NCBI GenBank assembly: GCA_029379385.1
Contig: CM055618.1
Coordinates: 4,288,134 to 4,352,133 of the forward strand
From: Quillaja saponaria
Taxonomy: Eukaryota > Streptophyta > Magnoliopsida > Fabales > Quillajaceae
Reading direction: 5' to 3'
Length of the DNA: 64,000 bases
The notes under the pieces: generated by a model
Database searches by the model: none
Told to the model about the DNA's origin: nothing
Seen by the model: the letters and a program-made list of their open reading frames with translations, nothing else
Part shown: piece after piece, positions 46,590-58,689 of the stretch
Layout of the letters: each line of letters begins with the position of its first letter
Position numbering within the stretch: position 1 is the stretch's first letter
Made by a program: the position numbers and the translations under genes

Positions 46590-47552
46590 AGGAGGAAGAG
46601 AGTGAGTGTACCTTAGAGGCCGATTTCCCCATGGAAGCCTTCAACGGGTTCACAACAACCAGTCCAAAGGCATACCAATATTTATGAAATTTCATCACAA
46701 CTTCAACAAGGTTTTCAAAAGTCTCATGCATGCAATAAGAATAGTGGGGAACGTTCTCGTAACCTACTTCTTGGAAGAATCCTTTATTTTCACCACATCC
46801 AGTCCATCCTCTGTCCACCAAAGGCTTCAAAAGATCTAACTTCACATAAATTCTTGCCATAATAGGCCTAGTTCTTGAAACTGAAGCACTATCAAGTTTC
46901 AAAGGTTTGCCAACCATGCTGGCAATGATAAAAAGGCTATCTTTTGAATTAAAAAAATAGAGGCAAATTTGGGAGAGTAATCCATACCAGGGCAATAGGC
47001 AATTCTTGATCCTGTCTGAAATCAATTGACCATTTAAAGACTCTTATTGGAAAACGCTGGATGTACTATTGGTCGGCCTTACACCACAATCTTTGAAAGT
47101 TTTCATCATTGTTCACTTCGACAATTATTTATGTGTTTATGGTCAAGAAGGCCTATAGAAACCAAGGTGCTCAATCTAATGGCAGAAAAAGCCTTTCTAA
47201 TTTCAGGCATGGAAGGCCTTCCATGGGAAAATTTCCCAACCAAGGTTTATTTGAAGGGGGCAGCAAGCTATTCAATTTCATGATCAGTAAAGTGCACCAA
47301 AGGCACTTCTCTATAGGTGGAAATTTACTTGGCCTGAATCAGTGGTGATTTATGGCATCCATTAGACACAACCGAGGAGAAGGATTTTTTGACAAACGAA
47401 TGATGGCTAGGGTTAGAGGAAGGAGTTGAAGGAATGGAGTGAGGGCTAATCATGGTTGCTTTGTGCTGGTTGTCTATCAAGGAGGCCAAGTTCAATAGGG
47501 GTTGCTGTGTAGGATAAGATGTGATGGATATGGGGGTTGAAGATGGAGGCAT
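46590..47552 (-). pseudogene. LINE ORF1 (DUF4283-type nucleic-acid-binding protein)
   Basis: The N-terminal frame 47552-47325 is Ser/Pro-rich and ends SFSSVVSNGCHKSPLIQ. The DUF4283-type part is spread over broken frames around 47300-47050 and frame 47025-46590 (LDSASVSRTRPIMARIYVKL; then GWTGCGENKGFFQEVGYENV). The last frame runs on into the ORF2 start, which in an intact element would be separate. ORF1 proteins coat LINE RNA. Confidence 0.65.
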
Positions 47553-47689
47553 TTAGTTCAAAGTAGGAGTCTTGGGTTGTACGTTTGGTGCAGCAGCTAG
47601 GAGGACCTGATTCAATGGAAGAAAAGATGAAAGAAATCCTAGCAGCTCTTGGGCTAGGTACAATTGGACAAGAACAATGCGGCTTATCC

Positions 47690-50078
47690 AGATGGGTTCA
47701 ACTGTCATTTTTTAATCACATACTGGGACATCATTTTAGAGGATGTAACGCAAGATATTCAATATTTTTTTTCTCAGGTGGGGATTTGACTAAATTTGTT
47801 AGTAGCACTGTCATTATACTGTTACCTAGGATTGAATCGCCACAATTATTTACTGGATTTGAGTATTCAACTTCACGTCGAAGATTATTTGTCGCCTCTT
47901 AGTTAATCACCTTTGGATCCTACCTTATCTTATTTCTGAAGAACCAAGTGGCTTCTTGAGGGGTAGAAGTATTATTGATAATTTGCATTGGCTCAAGAAT
48001 TGGTGCACAATTTGCAAAAGAAAATGCCCATGGCTAAGGCTTATGATCGAGTAAACTGGTTTTTCTTGATTTCAATACTCAAGAGATCAGGCTTTTGTGA
48101 TTGTTGGATAGAGCTAATTCCATCATACTGGTATGCCTAAAATTTCTCACCTATCTTTTGCTGATGACACTATTATTTTTTCAACTAGAAGAAACGTTCT
48201 TGTGTTGGTCTGATGTCTTTTCTTGAAGCTTATGAGACAAACTCAGGTCAATTGGTGAATAAGCAAAGGAGTTGCTTTATAACTTGCTCTAAGGCATCCC
48301 ATCAATGAATTCAGGAGATCAAGAAGACTACGAGGTTTACTCAGAAATCTCCCAGTGGTTTACTTAGGCTATCCTTTATTTGTTGGATGAAAGAAGATGT
48401 CCTTTTTCTCTAACATGCTTGCGAAAATTCATTTAAGAGTTACCTCCTGGTCTTCTAAGTTCCTTTCTCAACCTGGAAGGTTAATAAAGCCAGTGCTAAA
48501 TTCTATGCCTTTATATCTCGAGTGCTTTGGATCCTCCAAAAGGCATTGTGAATCAACTTGAGTGTGCTTTGGCGAATTTTTTTTGGGGTTCTAATGATGA
48601 TCATCAAAAGTTTCACTGGTGCTCTTGGAAATCTATTTGCCGTCCTTATAAAGAGGGAGGTCTTGGCATCCGCTCTCTAGTTGACATGTCCTTGGCCTTT
48701 TCAATGAAGCTATGGTTTAATTTTAGGAAAGGTCAATCTCTTTGGTCTGATCCAGCTATTGAAATTTATTGAATATGATTTGGTATTGGATTTTGGGAAA
48801 AGGGCTGATTAGTTTTTGGTATGATAAATGGTATGACCTTAGACCTTTTTATTTAATGATTGATGAAATCCCAAGTCAGCTAGTAAGTATGAAATTATGT
48901 AATTTTTTCCGTCTTTCGGAAGAGGAACAATGCTTGATCCTGGGGAATGTGTGCCAAAAGGTACGTGATTTACCTTTTGATGGTGCTCTTGATGATGTTT
49001 TAATATGGACAGTAGACAAAGCTAGATTATTTAATGTCTCTGATGCTTGGAATGTGATATGATGGTCTAGTGTGATGATGCCTTATTTGGATTACTCTTG
49101 GTGTCCCTACTCCTAATTAAAGATTTCAGTTTTCTTTTGGAAATTGTGGTTTGGCTCTTGGGTATTAGATACTGTGGCTAGATTTAATGTTTTGTTGGCT
49201 TCTTGTTGTCGTTGCTGCTCCTCTCCTGAAATAGAAACTAGCCATCATCTATTCATTGATTTCCAAGTTGCAAGGGATGTGTGGATGTTCTTTTTGCATT
49301 GGTTTGATTTGAGCTATTCTAGTGTGTCCATTCATGACATGTTTAGATTGTGTGAGAGATTTCGAAAGCCCAAAATGCCAAGGTGTTTGATAATAAACCA
49401 ATGTGCTCCATGAATGGTAAGGCGAAATTGACCTTCTAGGATTCCTATCAGCTGAGGTTGTTTCCTTTACAACTTCCTAAGCAGATGTTTCTAAAGAAGG
49501 TCCTTATATTAAGATGGTTGCCATAGGTGGCATAGTTCGTAACTCTTTTGGTGAGATGATTTTTGCCTTTGGCATTTATTTGGGTAATCATAATAATATG
49601 GTAGCCGAGTTTGAGGATTTATTTGAAGGATTGAAATTGTGTAGTGTTCAAGGCCTCGTTAATATCATTGTATTACTAGACGGCTAAGCCCTATTTGGAC
49701 AATTCATGGGAAGTTTAGTGAATTACTTCAGTTGCTCAATGACCTTAATGTAAAGGTTTCTCATTGTTATAACGAAACAAATGCAGTAGTTGATGAAATT
49801 GCAAATGAAGCATGTGATAGTATTCATGGCTTATTTTTATTGGACAGGAAACAAGTTCCATACATTAGGACTACTTCTAATACTTAGCTTTAGTTTTGAT
49901 TAAATTTAGCTTACTTGTATAATGGGATAGCATCCCAAGTTTACTACTTTTTATAAAGTTTGATTAGGTTCTTTGTATCGGCTTAGATTATACTCTGGCC
50001 GATTTTTTCAATTAATAAAATCTAAGAGCTGTCCCCGGTCCTAAATAAGTTTGGGAAAAAAATAAAAAAATAAAAAAT
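47690..50078 (+). mobile_element. L1-type LINE, plus strand, 5'-truncated, with A-rich tail
   Basis: It begins in the RT fingers (GGDLTKFVSSTVIILLPRIE, 47790-47850) and has SFADDTIIF with the ADD codons at 48160-48168. Then come ALANFFWGSNDDHQKFHWCS and KEGGLGIRSL (48527-48772), the zinc-ribbon (LLASCCRCCSSPEIETSHH, 49144-49413) and a decayed RNase H (about 49540-49860). It ends tttgggaaaaaaataaaaaa near 50055-50078. It is closely related to the minus-strand LINE beside it. Part of RT upstream of 48130 is deleted. The left boundary is approximate. Confidence 0.75.
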
Positions 50079-50099
50079 TCGGTATCACAACTAAGCATG

Positions 50100-50367
50100 C
50101 TAAAATAATAATAATAATCCAAGTGAGTGTTGAGAGATGTTGTAATTCTTGGTTTTCTCCATTACATTCTTACGTTTGCTTGCTTTAATTTTGTTTAGTC
50201 TAAAAAATATCAGTTTAAAGTTCCTTCAGTTGGATAAAATTAGGACTGGTTAATTTTAGTAGTTAACAATTGTTAGATATAATTACTTGTGGGAATGATC
50301 TTTACTTACTCTTTATTACTTTGTTCACGATACATGCACATGCATGGAAAATTCGACAACAAGTTTT
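50100..50367 (+). mobile_element. Athila/Tat-type LTR 3' end
   Basis: It ends with tacttgtgggaatgatcttt followed by 'tttgttcacgatacatgc', placed like the Athila LTR end at 381-464, and is followed by a primer-site-like tract. No gene. Confidence 0.5.
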
Positions 50368-50368
50368 T

Positions 50369-50388
50369 GGCATTGTTGTCGCAGATCA
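50369..50388 (+). promoter_or_regulatory. Degenerate tRNA-Asp-type primer site
   Basis: The tract tttggcattgttgtcgcaga resembles TGGCGCCGTTGCCGGGGA with several transitions. It sits between two LTR ends that face each other. Confidence 0.4.
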
Positions 50389-50399
50389 AACCGGGGTTA

Positions 50400-51780
50400 C
50401 CCACAAGTTGTCGAATTTACAATGCAAATGCACGTATCGTTAACAAGTATTGTTCCCATGACAAATTATCTAACAATGTTAAGTATTAAAATTGATCAAT
50501 CCTAACTTTATCCAAACAATGAACTTTGAATTGATTAAAGAAACCGTCAAAACAAATAAAATAGAAAATATGTATATTGAGATGAGCCTAGGATCACAAA
50601 TTCCCTCACACTTAACATGTATTTATCCTATCTTGCTTAGATTCATGGTATTAACCAATGATCAAATTAAATCATACTTTGCTTTGCCAATTCACTATAT
50701 GTCTATGAGAATTGAATTAAACAAGATTTATGAAGAGAAAATCTCATTTGGTTACACATGAGAATGAATTCAAACATGTATTATATCATTCAAGGCTAAT
50801 TTAGATTTTCTTTGTCAATGTTTCTTTAAATTATCACATCAATATAATTGGAGATCAATCAATTAGAAGAAATAAGCATAGAATTATACAACTAACATAA
50901 ATACCATACATCATAAGCAATTCATAAGTAAAATCAAATCAAGTTACATGTGAGTTCCATTGTAATCTTAGAACAAGGGAGTTAGTTCATTATACAGAAA
51001 TTGAGCATGGCTGGAGCTAAATAAATCATCAATACAACACAAGGAACAAAGAAGGAAGAAGGAAATGGATAAAACTCATATGAAGTTTGCTACTAATCTT
51101 CAAGCATCTTGCTCCTTTCATCCTCTAGCCTCCAAAGCCACTCTCAAGCTGTAGAAAAATGTCCCAAACTCGTCTCCCATATACTCCCTCTAAATTAGAG
51201 TTTTAGTGCATTTTAAGCAAAACAGGGCATCTTTTATCAGGTTGGCATTGTGGCTACACTTTTTTGGCTCCACAGCCCTCACTAAATTTGCCAGAGAAAC
51301 TTCAACCCAGTGGGGTTTGGCGCCTAGGCGCTAGATTTCTGGCACTGGGGTACCATACCCTCCTACACAATCTTCAATGTTGTAGCATGGATTTTCCATG
51401 GCCTAAACGCTTGGTGAACTGGAATTTCATCCCTTCTTCAAAATTGACATTCAAATTCATGTCAAACTCAAGAGCAAGCATCATTTTCAAATGGACTTCC
51501 AGTGTGTGTGTGTGCACGATCTCTTTGAATTGTATGTAATTTTGATAAGTTTATGACTATCAAATCTAGTCTAGTATTCAAACCTCATAATGTCTGCTTT
51601 TCAACTCTCTCTCCACTAATGTAGACTCAACTAAGTCAAGAATCAATAGTTCTTTATAAAGCTTGTAACATAGGCTTAGGGTAATGGTATGATAAAGAAA
51701 ATTTAAAGCCCAAATTACCCTAAGCATATAGATCACTCTAAACCCTTGATGAGCTCTTTTCACCACTCAAGCACCTCAAT
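50400..51780 (-). mobile_element. LTR family J, minus strand
   Basis: Its low-coordinate end is the inverted counterpart of 50290-50367 (shared, on opposite strands: gcatgca-like tract, aattcgacaac, cgtatcgttaac). The body matches 57147-58200 for about 1 kb (gagatgagcctaggatcaca; gtgagttccatt; acaaagaaggaagaaggaaa). The high-coordinate limit is uncertain. No coding content beyond meaningless short frames. Confidence 0.55.
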
Positions 51781-52594
51781 TTCGATTTGTTCTTTTCTTT
51801 TTCATCACTTAATGTATTTTCTTTCATTCTTTCTTTGGCCCAACTCTTGTCATACCCCAAACTAATTTTTTTTTTCATATGTAACTCCAACCTTCCCTCC
51901 ATTTCTTAAAATAGCTTAAAATATTCATAGAATGATCAATATGCCTAAGATTGGTAGTTTTGCCTAGGATTTGCCTCGAGAGAATCAAACAAATTCTAGG
52001 GCTTTAAACCAAACATGGACATGCTAAACATAAACCATCTCTAAATAAGCACCACAATCCTAATAAAAAAGATCAAGTGCTCAATGAATGTTGGAAATCA
52101 CATCCTACAATGTTACTAACTCAAGAATTGAAACATAAGTGTCAAGATTACATGATAACCAATTCTTATCATAAGAAGGGGGAATTTCATCAAACTATGA
52201 ACCACACTTAAACACAAAACCACATCCAATCCACATTGTAAAACATGAACCACATAAAGCACGCAAAATTTAAAACACAACAAACCATAAACATAAAATA
52301 TGTAAGACATACTCTGTTTTTGGTTGATGTGATGCATTTTGGGTTTTATTTTACACCTGAACATAGAAAATTAAATTACTCTAATTACGATTATAACAAC
52401 TTAAAAACTAAAAGAAAAAAGATTTTAGAAAGCTTGGGTTGCTCCTTAGAAGCGCTTGGCTTATAGTCCTCTGCTTGATTTTGCCATGCTCCTAAACAAG
52501 CAGCCTTCGCCAATAGAATGTGTCATATAACACAATATATGGGTCTTGATTTAAGATGCTCTCAAGCTTGGCAAGATTTAGAAGTAATTGAAAC
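51781..52594. other. Unassigned AT-rich noncoding stretch
   Basis: No gene is recognised. The tract agcttgggttgctccttaga near 52431 and 'agcgcttgg' next to it resemble a noncoding motif common in Athila/Tat 3' regions, so this may be old LTR-element sequence. Viral DNA starts at about 52595. Confidence 0.4.
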
Positions 52595-52900
52595 GTGCGC
52601 TCAAAATCCTTGCCATCTAGCAAATATCTATTTAGATGCTATATTTTTAACATCTTTAAGAAGGATATCCTTAGCAGACTTGCAATCTATTCTTAATAAG
52701 AATTTTTTGTTTAACAGGTCAGATTCAAACTTAGCGATGCACATAACTATAGATAATATTTCCTTCTTTCTACTAGAATAATTTTGTTGTGCACCTTTCC
52801 AAGTTCCTGAAGTAAATCTAACCAATTGCTCCTTATTAGCCATTCTTTGTTTAAGAATTCCTCCATATCCTATTTCAGAAGCATCTGTTTCAATTATTTT
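52595..52900 (-). pseudogene. EPRV-D RNase H
   Basis: The frame 52843-52628 of 71 codons contains FTSGTWKGAQQNYSSRKKEI and FLLRIDCKSAKDILLKDVKN, the caulimovirid RNase H core including the acidic residue of the K-E-I block and the aspartate of RIDCK. It is truncated at its C-terminus by the junction near 52595. It degrades the RNA strand after reverse transcription. Confidence 0.75.
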
Positions 52901-53860
52901 GAAAGCATCTAGATGAGGAATACAAAGACATGGAAGTTCTTTAACTCTTTCTTTTATCCTCTTAACTGCTTCTGTAAAATCATTATTCCATTATGGAGGA
53001 TTTTTTTTTAATTGTGCAAATAGTAATTTGCAATCTAAGGCTAAGTCTTTGTAAAATTCACCTACATAATTTAGGCTTCCTAAGAATCTCTGCAATTGTT
53101 GTTTTTCCCTTATTTCATTAGGAAATTTATTAGCAAATTGTACGGCTCTATCAATAGGTATAATAGAACCTTTATGAATATTGTGCCCTAAAAAATGAAA
53201 AGCAATTTGAAATACTTTTTCCTTTTTGAAGAAACTGTTAATCCTGCCTTCATGACAACATTAAAGAATATATTGAGATGTTTAAAATGTTTCTCAATAG
53301 AAGGAGAAAAAACTAAAACATCATCAATATAAACAAATTATAAATTCATGATAAGAATTAAAATATCATTCATAATATTTTGAAATTCAAATGGAGCATT
53401 TTTTAATCCAAATGGCATGACATTCCATTCATAATGCCCAAAAGGTACAGTAAAGGCAGTTTTGTACCTATCTTTTTCAGCTATTTGAATTTGCCAATAT
53501 CCTGATTTCATATCAAATTTTGAAAATATCTTGGCATCATAAAGTCTGTTTAACAAATCCTTTTTATTAGGAATTGAATACCTAATCCATCTTAAGGCTT
53601 TATTCAGAGGTCTGTAATTAATTGCTAGCCTTGGGACTCTTTTTCTAATTTGGCTGCATTTTCTACATAAAATGATGGGCAACTCTAGGGACTATAACTT
53701 TTTCTAATTAATCCCTTTTTTAGTAATTCTTCAATCTCTGCCTTACAAATTTCTAAGTGTCTAGGACCCATAGCTATTGGTCTAGCCTTAGTATGTATTT
53801 GTTTTTCTGAGAAATCTGGTTCATAAGGCAGCTCTATTATATGCTGTTTTCTATTCCAAA
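52901..53860 (-). pseudogene. EPRV-D reverse transcriptase
   Basis: The frame 53682-53338 holds RLAINYRPLNKAL, FSKFDMKSGYWQIQIAEKD (catalytic Asp at residue 57) and VMPFGLKNAPFEFQNIMND. The YIDD codons lie at 53320-53331, but an extra A beside them shifts the frame. The N-terminal segment is at the end of frame 54044-53685. The connection region (53250-52950) is in broken frames. This is the best-preserved RT palm of the viral copies here. Confidence 0.8.
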
Positions 53861-54480
53861 AGGCATTAGGAATTTCAGCACATATAGTTTTTTCAATTTT
53901 ATGTTGAAATTTATTAATTTCATCTTGAAGCTTAGAAGACTTCAATTGTTGCTCAATTTTCTTGTATTCTATCTCTTCCTTTAGAAACATAAGAAAATTT
54001 TCTTTTCTTTTAATGGTGGCTCTCATAAGATTGATTTCATGCATTCGGGGTTCTTCAACAAATTCAAATTTAATTTGTCTTCCCTTTATTATAGTTTCTA
54101 CTCCTAATTCGTCTATTTTAGAAATAGAGAAATAACATGTGTAAAAAATGGTTTCCTATTATTACTCCCTAGGCTAAGCCTTTAACTGAAACAAATGGTA
54201 CAGGAAAACAAACCTTGTTATTGCAGCACCGCATGAGACAATTTATAGTCTATAATAAGATGATTTCCATCTGCAGCATGGAGTATTTGTGTAGTTTTCT
54301 GAAAATACTTGGATGGGACTAGTCCTTCATTAATGCAATTTAAATTTGCTCCTGAATCTATTAAGGCAATAGACTAAAAACTAAATTCATTATTCACAAC
54401 TATAGTTATTTTAGTAAACCATTTTTGTGCTATAACTAAATCTATAGCACAAATCAATCCTTTTGGATCATTAAGGATGT
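53861..54480 (-). pseudogene. EPRV-D aspartic protease and PR-RT linker
   Basis: D-S-G-A is encoded at 54347-54358, preceded by hydrophobic residues as in retropepsins. The rest of the domain is in shifted frames. Frame 54044-53685 is the Lys/Glu-rich linker (KRKENFLMFLKEEIEYKKIE) that leads into RT. The same linker segment occurs alone, inverted, at 60619-60720. Confidence 0.65.
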
Positions 54481-55153
54481 TTACAGTTAAGGCTTCATGT
54501 TCCTATATCAGTATACCTTTTCCTCTTTTTCAGGTTCTGGATTTTTTGTTTCTTTTGATGATTCCCATAGAAGATCTTGGAACTGGTCTTCATCTGATTC
54601 TTCTAAAATAGAAACTCTTTACTTTAGAGTTTTTACTTATTCTTTGATTTCATTAATTTCTTATTTTTAATCAGCAATTGTTGGTTTTTTTGATGAAGAG
54701 TTAACAGTTTTTACTCTTTCAATGATATTCTCAAAGGAATAAGAATCATCTTTTATACTTCCTTTTATTATTGAACTTTTACCCTTGTTAGACATTTGAA
54801 TATAGTTTTCTAACTGTATTCTTCTTTCTTCAGGGTCTGAAATTTTATCAATTCAGTCTAGAATTAGACTTTCTTCTTTAGACAAGACGTTTGTACTAAG
54901 GTTGTTTAATCCTATAGTTTTTAGGATAGATTCATCATAGTCATTATCAGAACAACATTTTGATTTTTCAGACTGTTCTGACTCAGTCATATTTATTTTC
55001 TAACTTTTCTAGACTCGAGTCTAATTTATACTGCTCTATTATAAAAGCATTCATTTGTTCCTTTTCTTCATCAGAGTCTTCTAATAATATTTGACATAAG
55101 GATTTCTTTAACCCTTCATCAATCTGGAATGCATTTATTTTCTTTTTAACCCT

Positions 55154-55195
55154 GCATTTATTTTGGAAGTGACCTGGTTTTCCACATTTATAGCA
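55154..55195 (-). pseudogene. EPRV-D zinc finger of the coat protein (intact motif in a broken gene)
   Basis: The minus strand encodes CYKCGKPGHFQNKC, a complete C-x2-C-x4-H-x4-C nucleic-acid-binding finger, at the C-terminal end of the coat protein. Copies A and B have lost it. Confidence 0.85.
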
Positions 55196-56300
55196 TATAG
55201 GAACCTTTTTATAATGAGTTTCCTTGACTAAGGGTTTCTTGTTGGATTCATAATAACCAGTCTTTGACTTTTCATTCTTTTTATATTGTTTTCTCTTGTA
55301 AGGTTTATTAGAGAATTTCTTTTGAAATTTATGAGTCTTTTTAGACTGTTTAAATTGACTGCTTATGGGATATCCAAATTGTTCACAAAATTTTCCTAAA
55401 AGCTCTTTCCCACTTAATTTCTCTTTGTTAATTTGTTGTTTTAGCCGAATATCATTGCATAATGATATTACTTCTGAAGCTAACTCTCCATAAGTATAGC
55501 TGCTATATTATTACCACCATGCTTATCCTTAAGTTTATTTCTAATTTATCAGCAAACAGAGTTAGGAGACCTGCTAAAAACTTTTCTTTACAAAAGTTAG
55601 CTTGGCTCTGGTCTCTGATAAATTTACTCTAGATGAAAACACGTCTTTATACCACTGGAAGTGAGATAGATCTGGATACCTAAGATTAATCAGTTGTTCA
55701 TGTGATCTATCCAACCTAAGCATAGTAGCTCCTACAAAGTGGTTTATAATAGTATAGATTAGAGTATTAACTATGTCAGTTATTAAATTTCCATTTTCCT
55801 GTTTCCCAAAATTTAAGATCTCTTGTTTAGAGATATCAGAAAGGTGGAAATCCCACCATCCTAAAAGTTATCCTATAAACCCACTGATTATTGCTAAGGC
55901 TATTTCCCTATCAGTGTTACCATTGGACCTACATGCTACAACATACATTAGCATGTGTTTAGCTGTTTGGAGAATTTGGTATTCTGCCAGACCATCAATG
56001 TTCTATTCTACTATGGACTTACCATCAAACTGGACCCTATCTCTTTGTACTGAAGATCTAATGGTGAGGGCCCTGGGTAGTACATTTTAGATGGGGCAGT
56101 TGGAGTTGTCTTGTTCCAATGAAGTTTATTAACTTCTAAATGTGAGTCTTTTTTTGTTGATTTTTCTTGATTTTGACTCAGCATGTTAACACTTTTCTTC
56201 TTAGATATATTCAGATTTTGCAAACTACTGACTAATTCATCCACAAAGTTTTTATCATTAATTCTAGATTCTTTTCTGAAGTGAAGGCTTTATAATGATT
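55196..56300 (-). pseudogene. EPRV-D coat protein
   Basis: Frame 56244-56011 begins MDELVSSLQNLNISKKKSVN and runs to the proline-rich YYPGPSPLDLQY. The next part (NIDGLAEYQIL-like to WWDFH) is in another frame around 56010-55830, followed by broken frames to the finger at 55154. A small deletion near 56040 removes the acidic tract seen in copies A and E. Confidence 0.7.
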
Positions 56301-56399
56301 GGATCTATCTTAGCAGGTTCTTTACTAGAAGATCCTAAAGTCTGAGGAATTATTTGTTAGGATGACTTTTCCTTAATTAGAAAATTTTCTATCCTTGAG

Positions 56400-57146
56400 G
56401 ACTGTTTTCCTAAGGATTGAAGAAATAAATTTGTGTAATTATTTTGGTTGGATATTTCAACCAAGGCACTTGATGTGGATGCTTCTTTTGGTATAGCTGA
56501 GTAAGGACTATTATTTCACCTTTAGATTTTTTGACTGAAAGTGTTGACTCTGGGGGATGAACAACTACTATATTCTTTCCCTCCCTGGTAAAAAAGTTTT
56601 GATAAGCAGTTTCTAAAACATTAACGAACTTAGGATCTTCAAATTGAGGCCAATCTTTTTTGTGGAACCTAAAGGCTCGTTCAAGCTACTTAAAAAATGC
56701 TGGCTTCATATTATATTTTTCTATATACTGCTTATACATAGAGATCCAGTAATCTCTTTCTTTTTCACTAAAAGTTGTATAAAACTATTTTATGTTTAAT
56801 GGTAAATGGGTGTAAAGACTCTGTAGAGGATAACATACATACGTTGTATCCCATTTTAGAGGGTGTTGGAGAATTATCTTTTAAGGGTGATTTTAACCCT
56901 AATTCTTAAGGTGTTTCTACCTAGTACTGAGGGTGACTGACCTGATCTTTGGATTTTATAATTCCCTCAATGACTTGTCTTCTTTCTGCTTCAGTGGTAA
57001 GAATTGAGGACGTAGACCTCCTTCTAGAAGACTCTCCTAGATTAAGTTTAATCTTTATGTTTGCAGAGAATTTTATCTCTACATCTCCATCAGTATATTC
57101 AATTACTAATTCTAGGTCTCTAGACTCTATACGAAAAATGATTTGA
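56400..57146 (-). pseudogene. EPRV-D movement-protein C-terminal part and MP-CP linker
   Basis: Frame 57169-56921 carries SRDLELVIEYTDGDVEIKFS and LGESSRRRSTSSILTTEAER, matching the same stretch of copies A and E. The first codons of that frame lie in foreign sequence beyond 57146. The helical linker is readable in fragments at 56800-56600. The N-terminal two thirds of the movement protein are absent. Confidence 0.7.
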
Positions 57147-58200
57147 CAATGTTGTACTAAATTAATCAATCCTAACTTTATTGAGATGAGCCTAGGATCA
57201 CAATTTTCCTCACACTTGACTTAAATTGTCTTTATCCTATCTTGCTTAGATTCATGGTATCATGGTATTAACTAAGGATTCTAATTCAATCATAATTATC
57301 TTTCAAATAGCTTATTGATTATACTTTGCTTAACTAATTCACTATATGACTATGAGACTATAATTAAACAAGATTCATTAAGAGAAAACCTCATTTGGTT
57401 TATATATGGCATATGGGAATTGTCTTTCCTATATACAAATCAAATCCAACCATCTAAGTGAATGAATTCAAACATGTATTATATCATTCAAGGTTATTTT
57501 AGATTCCTCTAAATTACTGCATCAATCTAATTAGAGATTAATGAATTAGAAGCAATAAGCATAGAATGATACGACTAACATAAAATACCACACATCATAA
57601 GCAATTCATATGTAAAATGAAAGCAAGCTACATGTGAGTTCCATTCTAATCCTAGAATAAGGGAGTTAGTTCATGCTACAAAAATTAAGCATTGGCTGGA
57701 GCTAAATAATCATCAATACAACACAGGGAACAAAGAAGGAAGAAGGAAATTGATAAAACTTATGAAGGTTGCTGCCAATCTTCAAGTATCTTGCTCCTTT
57801 TCATCCTTTAGCCTCATTTGCCTCCAAAACCACTCTCAAGCTGCAGAAAAATATACCAAACTCGTCTCCCCTCTAACCCGAACTCATATCTCCTATATAA
57901 GCCCTCCAAATAAGAGTTTCAGTGTGTTTCGAGCAAAACAAGGCATCTTTTGTCGAGCTAGCACTGTTGCTGCACTTTTTTGGCGCCAACCAAATCTGCC
58001 AAAGAAACTTCAACCTGTGGGGTCTAGCGCTTAAGAGCCAGCTTTCTAGCATTGCTGCACCAGACAGGGCTCCTACATAATCTTCAGTGTTGCAGCATAG
58101 ATTTTCCATAGCCTAGGTGCCAAGCAAGTTGGAATTCTATCCCTTGTGTTTTTTGTCTACAAAATTGACTCCTTGAAGCCTTGAACCTTCAAAATATATA
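57147..58200 (-). mobile_element. LTR family J, second minus-strand fragment
   Basis: This parallels 50480-51540 (gagatgagcctaggatcaca; tatatcattcaagg; acaaagaaggaagaaggaaa). Its 3' end is missing where it joins viral copy D. Confidence 0.6.
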
Positions 58201-58429
58201 ACCAAAATCAATTAGGATTAAAACTCTTATTTGGAAGTTAAATCCTATGCAAAAACATGAAATCTTTATACAAAACACAATAAACTACAAACTAAGCTAA
58301 AACTAACCAAATTGTATTGCAAAGTTCAATGACGTAGCTAAAATGAATGCATAATGAGATGTAATATAAGTCCTTTTGAGAACTTATTAGTGACATGCAT
58401 AAATACTTACCACTAAGTAGCATAGAGTA

Positions 58430-58685
58430 GTTTCTTTTCTAGGATTGCAATGGAACTCAACATGTAGATTGGATTTATTTTGTTTATTGATTGCTTAGGG
58501 TTTGGGACATGAGTTATTTATCTTATTCTATGCTTTATGCTTCTAATTGATTGGCTATCTTTTAGATTGATGTGGTAACTAGAATAACCTTGATGAAGGA
58601 AATCTAAGTTTAGCCTTGAATAAGATAACACTTGTTTGAATTCATTCACATGCTTTCCCAGCAGATAGTTAAACCTCTCCCAGGC
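58430..58685 (+). mobile_element. LTR family J fragment, plus strand (inverted relative to the neighbour)
   Basis: This is the reverse-complement match of 57420-57645 (aatggaactcaacatgtaga; ttgatgtggtaac; cacttgtttgaattcattca). With the previous fragment it makes an inverted repeat with a spacer of roughly 0.8 kb. Bases 58598-58640 recur exactly at 60576-60618. Confidence 0.65.
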
Positions 58686-58689
58686 CTGT

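Larger units (their letters stand above)
42842..47560 (-). mobile_element. L1-type LINE, minus strand, nearly full length but decayed
   Basis: Reading on the minus strand gives ORF1 (DUF4283-like), then ORF2 with endonuclease, RT, zinc-ribbon and RNase H, in the order of plant L1-clade LINEs. Its 3' end at 42842 (minus strand ...aagtttggga) matches the 3' end of the plus-strand LINE at about 50060. That LINE keeps an A-rich tail; this one has no visible tail. All frames are interrupted. The start near 47560 is approximate. Confidence 0.75.
52595..57146 (-). mobile_element. Endogenous pararetrovirus copy D, minus strand
   Basis: It shows the same layout as copy A read on the minus strand: RNase H, RT, protease, linker, coat protein with intact zinc finger, and the C-terminal part of the movement-protein region. 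It stops at 57146 inside that region, so the movement-protein start and primer site are missing. Beyond it lies an LTR-J fragment. It differs from copy A by many substitutions and by independent frameshifts, so it is a separate viral insertion or an old duplicate. Confidence 0.8.

Noticed and set aside
51264..51539. 91-codon plus-strand frame
   Set aside because: It lies antisense in an LTR-J fragment. The related fragment at 57950-58140 does not conserve the frame.
57750..58109. 94- and 78-codon frames on opposite strands
   Set aside because: Both lie in LTR-J noncoding sequence, overlap each other, and are not conserved in the other LTR-J fragment.
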